A stretch of DNA of 64,000 nt from Chryseobacterium sp. MYb7 (lineage in GTDB: Bacteria > Bacteroidota > Bacteroidia > Flavobacteriales > Weeksellaceae), in the NCBI RefSeq assembly GCF_002979455.1, contig NZ_PCOU01000009.1, positions 85,975-149,974 of the forward strand, given 5' to 3'. Below the pieces are notes generated by a model. That model was not told where the DNA came from. It did no database searches and was given only the letters and a program-made list of their open reading frames with translations. Made by a program: the position numbers and the translations under genes. Of this stretch, positions 8,612 through 17,283 are shown piece by piece; the first letter of the stretch is position 1; each line of letters starts with the position of its first letter.

Positions 8612-11542
8612 CTAATTTTTAATGAACCTCTTAGCTGATTCTCCGATTTGAATCATATAAGCACCTTTTACAAGATTGCTTACGTTCACAGAACCTCTTT
8701 GAAGTTTTCCTGAGTCAATTAGTTTTCCACCCATATCGAAGATTTTATAATCTTCTGATGTCGTATTTGAAATAAAAAGTTGATCTCTCACTGGGTTTGG
8801 ATAAAGCTTCACATCTGTGATCAGGTCTTTCGTATTCTGAAGATCTCCTTTTCCTGAAGAAACAATGTTAAGGGTGTAATCTTCAACCTGTCCGTAAGTA
8901 AATGCTTCACATGAAGAAGTAGGGATTGAACTATATTTCATCATTACTCTCATTCTTGTAGACCCAACAGTTGCTGTAGATGGGATTGTGATAGATCCGG
9001 TAACCGGGCTGGTTGTAGAACCTGCTTTTGTCCATGCTAGCTCTCCGCTGTCTGTAAAGTCTCCGTCTCCGTTGTAATCAATATAAACAGCATATGCTTC
9101 GCTGTATTTTGTAGAAGTCCAAACCGGAGTAATAGAAATTGTGTAAGCGCTTCCTCTTGTAACATTAGTGGAAACTGACGTGAAGTTTTCATAACCCGCA
9201 GTTCCTGTAGAAGTATTATTAATAGATCCGAATGTTACGTTTCCGATTCTTTCATCAGCAGTATTGGACGCTGAAGAAGAACAGTATGAAACAGTTCCTC
9301 CTGAAAGCGTAGTAACACTTACTGTGTTGCTGGAAACAGAAGCATTTCCTGCTGCATCTTTTGCTTTAACAGAGAAAGAATACGTAGTTGCTGGAGAAAG
9401 CCCAGTCACAGTATAAGTAGTAGAAGCAGTAGAACCAATTAATGAAGCTCCCTGATATACATCGTATCCGGTAACGCCTACATTGTCTGTAGCACCAGAC
9501 CATGAAAGATTGGTTGTAGTAGCAGTAGTTCCTGAAGCGGCAAGTGTAGGAGCTGTTGGAGCTATTGTATCAGGAGTTCCTGAACCTGCATTTACAGAGA
9601 TATTGGCATTGTTGACATCAAAGAAAATGTGATTTGATCCTTTTACCATAATTCTTCCTGTAGTGGTAGTAGAATTAGGAATGGTAACAGCTTGTGAACC
9701 GTCATTTGGAGTTCCTGCCAATAGAGTAGTCCATGTATTTCCGTTGTCTGTAGACCAAAGAATATCCACATTAGCAGCGTTTACACCATTTGCTGTAGTT
9801 CCCGCTACGTTCCATGTAACAGTTTGAGAGCTTCCTCCTGCGTAAGTAGTTGCTGAATTCTGTGAAGTTATGTTGAATGGTCCTGCGGTCCCGTTAACGG
9901 TGATTACAGCATCATCAGAATTGTTTCCTGAACCTCCGGCTTTGTTGTCACGAACGGTAAATCTAAAGTTCAATGTTCTTGCCACTGAAGAAAGAGCTTC
10001 TACGGTAATTTCAGAACCTGCTGTAGTGGTTGCACCTGTTAAAACAGAAGCCATTCTTGGGAAATATCTTACAGGAGCAGTGGTAGGAGTCCATGATCTG
10101 AAGTTAGGTCCTGAAGCTTTAGTTGCGCTGGCTGCTGAGCTTGCTCCTGTCTGAGAAGAAGAAGCGTTGTCCATTTGCTCCCAGATGTAGGTTAAAGAAT
10201 CTCCGTCAGCGTCTGTTCCGGTACCTGTAAGAACAAATGGAGTCCCTTTTGGAATGGTATAATCTAAACCTGCGCTTGCTGTAGGAATTGAGTTTCCTGT
10301 GTTGGTATTGACAGAGCAGGTTTTAGCTTTGATATTATTTGTGATCTGCTGAATGCTTATTGCGTGGAAGAATGCATCAGAATGAGGTTGGATATCCTGA
10401 CTCGTAATTCCAGCATATCCCATGATGGTTGATCCGGATCCAGGTTCCATATTGGCACCGGTTCCTTCATTGTTCATTGAGAATGTGTGATTTCCTCCAA
10501 ATTGGTGTCCCATTTCGTGGGCTACGTAGTCGATATCAAAATTATCTCCTGATGGAATAGCGTCTGCGGGAGAAGTGTATCCGCTTCCTTTTGATCCGTT
10601 GGTACAGATACAGCCGATACATCCTGCATTTCCGCCACCTCCTGAAGCTCCGAATAAGTGTCCGATGTCGTAATTAGCTTCACCAATTACAGAAGTTAAA
10701 GTACTTTGTAATTGGGAATTCCAGCTGCTCATTCCTGAGGCTGCAGAATAAGGGTCTGTAGAAGCATTGGTGTAGATGACAGCATCATTGTTGGCGATCA
10801 GAACCATTCTTGCTGCGAAATCTTTTTCAAAAACACCGTTTACACGAGTCATTGTGGTATTCATTGCAGCTAAAGCCTGAGCTTTTGTACCTCCGAAATA
10901 AGTGGTGTATTCTCCGGTACAAGATAGTGCCAGTCTGAATGTTCTTAGTTTGGCATCATCAGCGTTAGGTCTTGCAGCAAGAGCAGAGTTGGAAACTCCT
11001 TTCTGTGCAGCGTCTACTACTGTACATTCAAACTTGTTAAGATCATCTTTTTTGTCGGATTTTCTGTACACTACATAAGAAGAAAGATCTTTACTGTAGG
11101 GTTCGATGAAAACTGCAGATTTATCACCGTAAATTTCCATGGATGACAGTCCTAGTGGAGAAACACTGAAATAGACTGTGGAATTAGGGTCATCCAGACC
11201 TTGTCCTACATAGGATTTGATATCCGGGTATTTTGCTGCCAACTCAGGGGCAAAATTGGAATTCTCCCTCACTTTAAAATTTTCCATTCTGCCTTCAGAA
11301 TTCGGAAAAGAGATGATGAGTTCTGACTTTTCGCCTGCAGCCAGTCTTTTGGGAGCTTTTGCCAGAACATTCTTCAATCCGTTGATATCCAGGTTGTATA
11401 CCTTTGGATTGCTGATGCCGGTTTTGTTTTCAAAAATCTCTGATGAAGTTTTTCTGGAACCTTCAGACCAAAGACGGTCAGTCTGTGCGAAAGAAATACC
11501 CGAAATCAGGAGCATTCCAATCAGCGTTAATTGTTTTTTCAT
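8612..11542 (-). CDS. Secreted reprolysin-like metalloprotease with FN3 and GEVED domains, T9SS cargo
   Basis: This 976-residue paralogue of the upstream-numbered neighbour shares the signal peptide (MKKQLTLIGM...SFAQ), propeptide and catalytic domain. The zinc motif is HEMGHQFGGNH at residues 342-352. Compared with the 742-residue protein it has two extra modules before the sorting domain. One is a fibronectin type III domain (from about IAPTAPTLAASG to VSVTTLSGG). The other is a GEVED-type domain (YIDYNGDGDF ... AFTYGQVEDYTL). It ends in a type A T9SS sorting domain (KLYPNPVRDQ ... RFIKN). The two proteases are a tandem duplication followed by domain gain or loss. Confidence 0.94.
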   Translation of the reverse strand: MKKQLTLIGMLLISGISFAQTDRLWSEGSRKTSSEIFENKTGISNPKVYNLDINGLKNVLAKAPKRLAAGEKSELIISFPNSEGRMENFKVRENSNFAPELAAKYPDIKSYVGQGLDDPNSTVYFSVSPLGLSSMEIYGDKSAVFIEPYSKDLSSYVVYRKSDKKDDLNKFECTVVDAAQKGVSNSALAARPNADDAKLRTFRLALSCTGEYTTYFGGTKAQALAAMNTTMTRVNGVFEKDFAARMVLIANNDAVIYTNASTDPYSAASGMSSWNSQLQSTLTSVIGEANYDIGHLFGASGGGGNAGCIGCICTNGSKGSGYTSPADAIPSGDNFDIDYVAHEMGHQFGGNHTFSMNNEGTGANMEPGSGSTIMGYAGITSQDIQPHSDAFFHAISIQQITNNIKAKTCSVNTNTGNSIPTASAGLDYTIPKGTPFVLTGTGTDADGDSLTYIWEQMDNASSSQTGASSAASATKASGPNFRSWTPTTAPVRYFPRMASVLTGATTTAGSEITVEALSSVARTLNFRFTVRDNKAGGSGNNSDDAVITVNGTAGPFNITSQNSATTYAGGSSQTVTWNVAGTTANGVNAANVDILWSTDNGNTWTTLLAGTPNDGSQAVTIPNSTTTTGRIMVKGSNHIFFDVNNANISVNAGSGTPDTIAPTAPTLAASGTTATTTNLSWSGATDNVGVTGYDVYQGASLIGSTASTTYTVTGLSPATTYSFSVKAKDAAGNASVSSNTVSVTTLSGGTVSYCSSSASNTADERIGNVTFGSINNTSTGTAGYENFTSVSTNVTRGSAYTISITPVWTSTKYSEAYAVYIDYNGDGDFTDSGELAWTKAGSTTSPVTGSITIPSTATVGSTRMRVMMKYSSIPTSSCEAFTYGQVEDYTLNIVSSGKGDLQNTKDLITDVKLYPNPVRDQLFISNTTSEDYKIFDMGGKLIDSGKLQRGSVNVSNLVKGAYMIQIGESAKRFIKN

Positions 11543-11571
11543 ATTAAATATTAAATTTGATTGTGGAATAT

Positions 11572-11579
11572 CAAAGCTA
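11572..11579 (-). promoter_or_regulatory. Promoter -7 box of the 976-residue protease
   Basis: TAGCTTTG on the minus strand matches TAnnTTTG, 30 bp upstream of the ATG at 11542. Confidence 0.5.
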
Positions 11580-11690
11580 ATAAAAAATATGTTATGGAAA
11601 ACAAAATTTTTTAAGATTATTTTAGATTATCTATTTAATATATTATGTGATGCATTGAATATAATTGAAAAAACCTTTTATTAAAAGAAA

Positions 11691-11718
11691 AATGACACAT
11701 ACCGAAGTATATGTCATT
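11691..11718 (-). terminator. Terminator with TTCG tetraloop after the DinB gene
   Basis: On the minus strand AATGACATATAC and GTATGTGTCATT close on a TTCG loop, followed by a T-rich stretch. It lies about 30 bp past the stop at 11747. Confidence 0.85.
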
Positions 11719-11746
11719 CTTATGGTTTGATATAATATTTATTTAA

Positions 11747-12244
11747 TTACATATTATCATCAGCGGTAGGACCGTAAAGTCCGGGAACTTTATTTCCGGT
11801 TGATCTTAAATAGACAACCAGTTCCCCTCTGTGATGGTACAGGTGATTGTAAAGAAAAGCTCTTACCACCTGAACTTTTGGCATAGGAGGGAAGAGTACA
11901 TTACCGTTCATTTCCATTTTCCATTCATTAAAATAAGCGTTTTCATCAGAGTTTTCAAGAACTTTCTGAGCTTTCGCTACATTTTCTTCAAACTTGGCAA
12001 CGATATTTTCTGCTTTGGAAATATCTCCTTTGTCATACTTGTAAGTGCCCATATCAAAAACATCCTGATTGAAAGTGGATTCATACCAATTATATACTTC
12101 TGCTATATGAGAAGCTAATTGACCTGTTGTCCAGTTTTTTTCAGATGGTTTCCAGTTTAAGGCACTGTCGGGAATTGCTTTTAAAATTTTTCTTGTGTTC
12201 TCTGCTTCATGCAGAAATTCACCTAATAAGGCTTGTTTAATCAT
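11747..12244 (-). CDS. DinB family protein
   Basis: This is a 165-residue four-helix DinB/YfiT-type protein. The metal-binding histidines are likely those in ASHIAEVYNW and NHLYHHRGEL. The family includes thiol-dependent transferases and damage-inducible proteins; the substrate of this one is unknown. I chose the ATG at 12244 (MIKQALLGEF), because the longer in-frame stretch up to 12409 overlaps the acyl-CoA dehydrogenase gene. It starts 22 bp after that gene's stop, so the two are probably co-transcribed. Confidence 0.88.
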   Translation of the reverse strand: MIKQALLGEFLHEAENTRKILKAIPDSALNWKPSEKNWTTGQLASHIAEVYNWYESTFNQDVFDMGTYKYDKGDISKAENIVAKFEENVAKAQKVLENSDENAYFNEWKMEMNGNVLFPPMPKVQVVRAFLYNHLYHHRGELVVYLRSTGNKVPGLYGPTADDNM

Positions 12245-12266
12245 TTGTATGTGTTTTAAATTAAGG

Positions 12267-13406
12267 TTATTTTGTAATATCTCTTCCGATAACCAATCTC
12301 TGGATTTCAGAAGTACCTTCACCGATTGTACAAAGCTTAGAGTCTCTATAGAACTTTTCAGCTGGGAAATCTTTTGTATAACCGTATCCTCCGAAGATCT
12401 GAACTGCATTGTTGGAAATTCTTACACAAGCTTCAGAAGCGTATAATTTTGCCATAGCTCCTTCTTTTGTCATTTTCTGTTTTGCGTTTTTCAATGTAGA
12501 AGCTCTTTGGATAAGAAGTTCAGCAGCATCAATTTCTGTTGCCATATCTGCTAACATAAAGTTGATCGCCTGGAAATCTGAAATAGGTTTTCCGAACTGA
12601 TGTCTTTCTTTTGCATATTTCAAAGCAGCTTTGTAGGCTCCTCTTGCAGTACCTAAGCTTAGGGCAGCAATAGAAATTCTACCACCATCCAATACTTTCA
12701 TAGCCTGCTTGAAACCTTCACCTACCTCACCTAAACGGTGGGAATCCGGTACACGTACATTATCAAAGATAAGTTCTGCAGTTTCGGAAGCACGCATTCC
12801 TAATTTATTTTCTTTTTTTCCTGAAGAGAATCCAGGCATTCCTTTTTCTAAAACAAAAGCTGTAGAGTTATTCTTAGCACCTATTTCTCCTGTTCTTGTC
12901 ATTACTACAGCAATATCTCCTGAGATCGCGTGAGTAATAAAGTTTTTAGCTCCGTTGATGATCCATTCGTCACCATCTTTTACAGCGGTAGTAGACATAC
13001 CTCCTGAATCTGAACCTGTATTGTGTTCTGTAAGCCCCCAAGCCCCGATTACTTTTCCGGAAGCCAGCTGAGGAAGCCATTTGTGTCTCTGTTCTTCATT
13101 TCCGAATTCATAGATATGATTAGTACAAAGAGAGTTGTGTGCTGCTACTGAAAGACCAATAGATGGGTCAACTTGAGAAATTTCATCCAGAATTGTAACA
13201 TACTCATGATAACCTAAGCCGGAACCTCCATATTGTTCAGGAACAACAATCCCCATAAAACCCATCTCACCTAACTGGTGGAATAAGTCTTTTGGAAAAG
13301 TCTGGCTTTCATCCCATTCCATAATATTTGGTCTAATGTTCTTTTCTGCAAATTCTCTAGCCGTCTCCGCGATCATTTTGATGTTGTCAATAGTCTCTGT
13401 ATTCAT
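12267..13406 (-). CDS. Acyl-CoA dehydrogenase
   Basis: This is a 379-residue FAD enzyme that introduces the alpha-beta double bond in an acyl-CoA during fatty acid or branched-chain amino acid breakdown. It contains the family signatures GAWGLTEHNTGSDSGG and, near the C terminus, QIFGGYGYTKDFPAEKFYRD. The catalytic Glu probably lies in the late GEGTSEIQR region, as in short/branched-chain enzymes. The start is the ATG at 13406 (MNTETIDNIK), placed correctly behind a -33/-7 promoter. Substrate chain length cannot be told from sequence. Confidence 0.95.
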   Translation of the reverse strand: MNTETIDNIKMIAETAREFAEKNIRPNIMEWDESQTFPKDLFHQLGEMGFMGIVVPEQYGGSGLGYHEYVTILDEISQVDPSIGLSVAAHNSLCTNHIYEFGNEEQRHKWLPQLASGKVIGAWGLTEHNTGSDSGGMSTTAVKDGDEWIINGAKNFITHAISGDIAVVMTRTGEIGAKNNSTAFVLEKGMPGFSSGKKENKLGMRASETAELIFDNVRVPDSHRLGEVGEGFKQAMKVLDGGRISIAALSLGTARGAYKAALKYAKERHQFGKPISDFQAINFMLADMATEIDAAELLIQRASTLKNAKQKMTKEGAMAKLYASEACVRISNNAVQIFGGYGYTKDFPAEKFYRDSKLCTIGEGTSEIQRLVIGRDITK

Positions 13407-13424
13407 ATAATAATAGTTAGTTCC

Positions 13425-13459
13425 CAAAGATAACCAAATTGACGGAATGCTAAAACAAA
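13425..13459 (-). promoter_or_regulatory. Promoter of the acyl-CoA dehydrogenase gene
   Basis: On the minus strand TTTG (13459-13456) and TATCTTTG (13432-13425) are separated by 23 bases, close to the Bacteroidota -33/-7 consensus, 19 bp upstream of the ATG. Confidence 0.65.
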
Positions 13460-13597
13460 TTATTTCATTCGTAAAATTTAAGAGGCAATGCTTTTAATTT
13501 TCAATTTTTTATATTTCGATAATTAATACTTTCTTAATAAAACTTTCAGTCTTTTACATTTTTTATTTCACTATTTTAGTCCCCCAATTTTTAAGGC

Positions 13598-15511
13598 ATG
13601 AAAAAAATTCTATTTCCTCTTATTTTAATTTCCTCTTATTTTTCTGCGCAGGCACCTGCCGGATATTATAATGGAACAGCAGGGTTGACGGGTTATGCCC
13701 TGAAATCAAAACTTCACGATATTATTTCGGAGAAAATGATCAACTGGCATTATGACGACCTTAAGGGATATTATGGCCAGACTGATCTTGACAAATATTA
13801 TGACCATGATGCCTCCAATACTCAGTATCTTTTGGATATCTATTCTGAAATTCCTTCGGGGCCGGATGCTTATGAGTATACCGTAGATCAGATGACAGGT
13901 ACAGCAGGTGCGGAAGGACTGGGATACAACAGGGAGCATATGATGCCTCAAAGTACTTTCAGTACAAGCTCATCAATCAGTGATTATCCAATGTATTCAG
14001 ATCTTAATTTTATTATTCCTGCTGATGCTAGAATTAATCAGTTAAGAAATAATTATCCTTACGGAATAGGAAACAGCACGAACCATTATATTTTCAGCAA
14101 CACTTCAAGGATGTCTAATGCAGCTATTCCCAATTATCCTTATACCGGAAGGGTTTATGAGCCTATTAATGAGTTTAAAGGTGATATTGCAAGGACTTTA
14201 TTATATTTTGCGGTAAGATATGAAGGGAAACTGGGTTCATTTAATACAGCTTATAGTACATCATCAACCATAACTCCTGCTACGGATCAGTGTCCGCTTG
14301 ACGGAACGGAAGAAAGAGCTATTGATCTTCCTTATATCGCTATGCTGAAGCAATGGAGCAACGCAGACCCTGTTTCGCAAAGAGAAATTGAGAGGAACAA
14401 TGCGATCTATACCATACAAAAAAACAGAAACCCATTTATTGATCACCCTGAATGGATTGATATGATCTGGTCTGAAACTCCTGATAGTGTAGCTCCTGCA
14501 GCTCCAGGATCACTGGTTTCTACACAGCAGAATGCTTATTTCGTTAATCTGAGCTGGGCTGCTTCTCCTGATGCTGATGTTTTAGGATACAGGATTTATA
14601 TGAACGGTTCTACAACGCCTGTTGCTGTTACAAAAGGAACTTCTATAAGCATTGATCATCTGGCTCCTTCAACCACTTATACTTTTACTGTAAAAGCTTT
14701 TGATAAAGGATATCTTGAATCTCCGTTCAGTAATACGGTTACAGTTTCCACTATTGCTTCGGATTCTTATGCTCCGGATCTTATGATTACCAAATATATT
14801 TCGGGAACCAATACAGAATTCGTTAAGAATAATGCGCTTGAAATTGTTAATAAAACTGGGCATGAAGTCAATCTAAATAATTACAGAATTAATATTCAGT
14901 TCAGAAATAACAGTTCAGGAGCTTATTATAGTGGAGATACCTACGAACTGGAAGGCAAAGTAGGGAATAACGAAACATTTGTTATTTTAAATCCAAAAGG
15001 AACCTTGTCATGTTATACCGCCGGGCAGGCAAAATTTGCAACGGCTTCTGATCCTATGATGTATGCGGGTGGAAACTATGTAGAACTTGCTTATAATAAG
15101 ACCGTGACTGTAGATGCAATCGGAACAAAATTTACAACCAATAATAACGGAAATGTATCTTTATACAGAAAGAGTATTATCAATCAGCCAACGAGTACAT
15201 TCAGTATAGGAGAGTGGGATTCTTATCCTTCCAACTACTGTCAGAATCTGGGTGGTACACTGTCTACTAAAGAATTGATTACTACTAATAATGAATTTAC
15301 CATCTATCCAAATCCAGTGTATGATAATCTTTATGTAAACGGAGAAACAGGAAAAGTAAAAACAGCCCAGATTATAGATCTTTCCGGGAAAGTGATCTAT
15401 ACAGAGAAGGATCCTTTCAGGTATAAGAAAAATATTTCAGTACAGGGAATTCCAACGGGTATATATTTCTTAAAGCTTGATGAGAAAGCACATCAGTTTA
15501 TTAAAAAGTAA
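13598..15511 (+). CDS. Secreted endonuclease I with FN3 and lamin-tail-like domains, T9SS cargo
   Basis: This 637-residue protein has a signal peptide (MKKILFPLIL...FSAQ). The nuclease domain of the EndA/NucM family carries the active-site motif NREHMMPQS at residues 111-119. A fibronectin type III domain spans about 290-385, followed by a lamin-tail-like beta domain (from about APDLMITKYI to the SIGEWDSYPSNY region). The last 70 or so residues are a T9SS sorting domain (TIYPNPVYDN ... HQFIKK). It probably degrades extracellular DNA or RNA to obtain nutrients or loosen biofilm. Confidence 0.93.
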   Translation: MKKILFPLILISSYFSAQAPAGYYNGTAGLTGYALKSKLHDIISEKMINWHYDDLKGYYGQTDLDKYYDHDASNTQYLLDIYSEIPSGPDAYEYTVDQMTGTAGAEGLGYNREHMMPQSTFSTSSSISDYPMYSDLNFIIPADARINQLRNNYPYGIGNSTNHYIFSNTSRMSNAAIPNYPYTGRVYEPINEFKGDIARTLLYFAVRYEGKLGSFNTAYSTSSTITPATDQCPLDGTEERAIDLPYIAMLKQWSNADPVSQREIERNNAIYTIQKNRNPFIDHPEWIDMIWSETPDSVAPAAPGSLVSTQQNAYFVNLSWAASPDADVLGYRIYMNGSTTPVAVTKGTSISIDHLAPSTTYTFTVKAFDKGYLESPFSNTVTVSTIASDSYAPDLMITKYISGTNTEFVKNNALEIVNKTGHEVNLNNYRINIQFRNNSSGAYYSGDTYELEGKVGNNETFVILNPKGTLSCYTAGQAKFATASDPMMYAGGNYVELAYNKTVTVDAIGTKFTTNNNGNVSLYRKSIINQPTSTFSIGEWDSYPSNYCQNLGGTLSTKELITTNNEFTIYPNPVYDNLYVNGETGKVKTAQIIDLSGKVIYTEKDPFRYKKNISVQGIPTGIYFLKLDEKAHQFIKK

Positions 15512-15535
15512 TACTATTAAAGAGAAACAAATATT

Positions 15536-15566
15536 AACCTTGGCAAACCTGTCAAGGTTATTTTTT
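15536..15566 (+). terminator. Terminator of the endonuclease I gene
   Basis: AACCTTG (15536-15542) pairs with CAAGGTT (15553-15559), followed by A and six T. Confidence 0.8.
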
Positions 15567-15615
15567 AGGTGTCATATGTAATGAGATTGCTTCGCTTTGC
15601 TCGCTATGACTATTC

Positions 15616-15724
15616 TAGCCCTGATAGCAGCGGTTACCCCGGAGTATAAGTGGGAGAGTTGGAGGGTTAAGGAGCCGGAATAGGTAGGAGCGAGGAGTAT
15701 GAGCGGATAGCAGGAATAAGCTTC
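15616..15724. repeat. Intergenic element with related inverted ends
   Basis: The left end TAGCCCTGATAGCAGCGG and the right end GAGCGGATAGCAGGAATAAG are imperfect inverted versions of one another (CCTG..AGC..GCGG against CCGC..GCAGG on opposite strands). The part between is G-rich and purine-rich, unlike its surroundings. I recall similar ends in intergenic regions of flavobacterial genomes, so it is probably a dispersed repeat, perhaps transcribed as a structured RNA. No ORF lies in 15512-15943 apart from this and the satD control region. Confidence 0.55.
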
Positions 15725-15857
15725 TCCACTAAAAATAAAGAGCGAAATGTGGAGTTAAAGTAAATGTAATGACAGAATATTTGTCAATTTTTCACTTTTT
15801 TATAATTTTATAGTTTTTGTTAAAGCCTTAAAAACCTTATGTTTACTACATAATTGA

Positions 15858-15936
15858 TATAAGCTGATTGGCTAATAATCAATATCTATAAGTGTTTCTG
15901 CTTATATCTTTTATATATAAGTAATTATGCTTATAT
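15858..15936. promoter_or_regulatory. Three equally spaced operator-like palindromes before satD
   Basis: The pattern TATAAG-N8-CTTATA occurs three times. Site A is 15858-15877 (one mismatch, CTAATA), site B 15887-15906 (perfect) and site C 15915-15936 (perfect, with 7-bp arms). The centres are 15867.5, 15896.5 and 15925.5, exactly 29 bp apart. Site C overlaps the -7 box of satD. This looks like an operator array for cooperative repression, most simply by SatD itself through its C-terminal helix-turn-helix. Confidence 0.65.
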
Positions 15937-15939
15937 TTG
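15932..15939 (+). promoter_or_regulatory. Promoter -7 box of satD
   Basis: TATATTTG matches TAnnTTTG and ends four bases before the satD ATG, so the mRNA would be leaderless or nearly so. It lies inside the right half of operator site C. Confidence 0.55.
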
Positions 15940-15943
15940 CAGT

Positions 15944-16549
15944 ATGATAGCGGTCATTACCGGTGATATTATAAATTCACAGCATGCGGATACTGAAGTT
16001 TGGATTACCAGACTTAAACATCTTCTCGAAAAATGGGGAAGCGCTCCTGGCACATGGGAAATCTACAGAGGAGATGAGTTTCAGTTCAAATGCAATATTG
16101 ATGACGTTTTCTGGCGTTTTCTAGCCATAAAATCTCTTATTAAAAGTCAGGAAAATTTAGATGTAAGAATGGCCATAGGCATCGGTGAAGAAAGTTTCTC
16201 TTCTGAGAAAATCACGGAATCTAATGGTACAGCCTATGTCAATTCCGGAAGACTGCTTAATGATATTAAGAATGACGGCCATACTGTGGCTATCAAAACA
16301 TCGAGTGACCCTGTGGACAGAGATCTTAACATTCTGTTGAAATGGTCGTCCAAAGATTTTGATAACTGGACGATGGCTACGGCAGAGATTATTCATGAAA
16401 TGATCATGAATCAGGATATTACACAGGAAGATCTTGCTAAGAGATTTGCTATTTCACAGTCTTCTGTAAGCCAGAGACTGAAACGAGCCAACTACGAGCT
16501 CATCGTGGAGACCAATCAGTATTTCAGAAAAAAAATCTCAGAATTATAG
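15944..16549 (+). CDS. SatD family regulator (N-terminal SatD domain plus C-terminal HTH)
   Basis: This is a 201-residue cytosolic protein. The N-terminal part starts MIAVITGDIINS and carries YRGDEFQFKC at 41-50. The pairing of an Asp in ITGDI (Asp8) with GDEF (Asp44) resembles the two metal-binding aspartates of cyclase/GGDEF palm domains, but this likeness is only an inference from short motifs. The C-terminal part (about 158-183, DITQEDLAKRFAISQSSVSQ) is a clear helix-turn-helix. The DUF3307 gene starts 2 bp after the stop, so the two form one operon. Three palindromes in the promoter suggest autoregulation. The biochemical function of SatD proteins is not established. Confidence 0.82.
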   Translation: MIAVITGDIINSQHADTEVWITRLKHLLEKWGSAPGTWEIYRGDEFQFKCNIDDVFWRFLAIKSLIKSQENLDVRMAIGIGEESFSSEKITESNGTAYVNSGRLLNDIKNDGHTVAIKTSSDPVDRDLNILLKWSSKDFDNWTMATAEIIHEMIMNQDITQEDLAKRFAISQSSVSQRLKRANYELIVETNQYFRKKISEL

Positions 16550-16551
16550 GC

Positions 16552-17247
16552 ATGATCTTCATCAAACTCATATTGGCACATCTACTTGGAGATTTTATAC
16601 TTCAGCCAAATTCATGGGTTGCAGATAAGGAAAACTGTAAACTAAAAAGTAAGTTTTTATACTTTCATATTCTGATTCACACCGCTTTAAGTTTTATTTT
16701 CCTTTGGGATTTACAACTTTGGTGGGTAGCTCTACTGGTGGGTGTCACTCACTTCATGATTGATGCCGCGAAGCTTATCTTTCAGAAGGTAAAGACTAAA
16801 AAAAGATGGTTTTTCATTGATCAGCTGCTGCATGTTCTGGTGATTGCCGGAGTTTCTTTTTATTTCCAGGAATTCAGCTTCGGATTTTTACAGAATCAGG
16901 AATTTTTAAAGATCATCATGGCGGCATTGTTTCTGACAACACCTGCATCTATTTTTATCAAAATCTTATTGTCATCATGGACGCCTGCTCCGGATGGCCC
17001 CAATACTATTCAAACCGAATCTTTATCAAGTGCCGGAAAATATATCGGAATTTTAGAACGTCTGCTGGTTTTTACTTTTATCATGGTGAATCATTGGGAA
17101 GGCGTAGGTTTCATGGTAGCTGCAAAATCTGTTTTCAGGTTCAGCGACCTTGCACAGGCAAAACAGAGAAAACTTACAGAATATGTATTAATTGGTACAC
17201 TGCTGAGTTTTGGGCTGGCTGTCTTAACAGGAATAATTATAAAATAA
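16552..17247 (+). CDS. DUF3307 membrane protein
   Basis: This is a 231-residue inner-membrane protein with six or so hydrophobic segments. The start MIFIKLILAHLLGDFILQP is typical of DUF3307, and GVTHFMIDAAK and KTKKRWFFIDQLLHVL follow. His and Asp residues sit in or next to the membrane segments (HLLGDF, HFMIDAAK, FFIDQLLH), which may bind metal or form an active site. The function is unknown. It starts 2 bp after satD and should be made under the same control. Confidence 0.85.
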   Translation: MIFIKLILAHLLGDFILQPNSWVADKENCKLKSKFLYFHILIHTALSFIFLWDLQLWWVALLVGVTHFMIDAAKLIFQKVKTKKRWFFIDQLLHVLVIAGVSFYFQEFSFGFLQNQEFLKIIMAALFLTTPASIFIKILLSSWTPAPDGPNTIQTESLSSAGKYIGILERLLVFTFIMVNHWEGVGFMVAAKSVFRFSDLAQAKQRKLTEYVLIGTLLSFGLAVLTGIIIK

Positions 17248-17283
17248 ATCAATAAATCTAACTACAATTTAGAAAGTAAAATT

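Noticed and set aside
9870..10154. 94-codon open frame on the plus strand inside the 976-residue protease
   Set aside because: It is antisense to a well-supported gene, has no start signal, and its composition mirrors the Thr/Ser-rich coding strand.
11217..11684. 155-codon open frame on the plus strand overlapping the protease 5' end
   Set aside because: It is antisense to the conserved signal and propeptide region and has no domain; its tail is AT-rich intergenic sequence.
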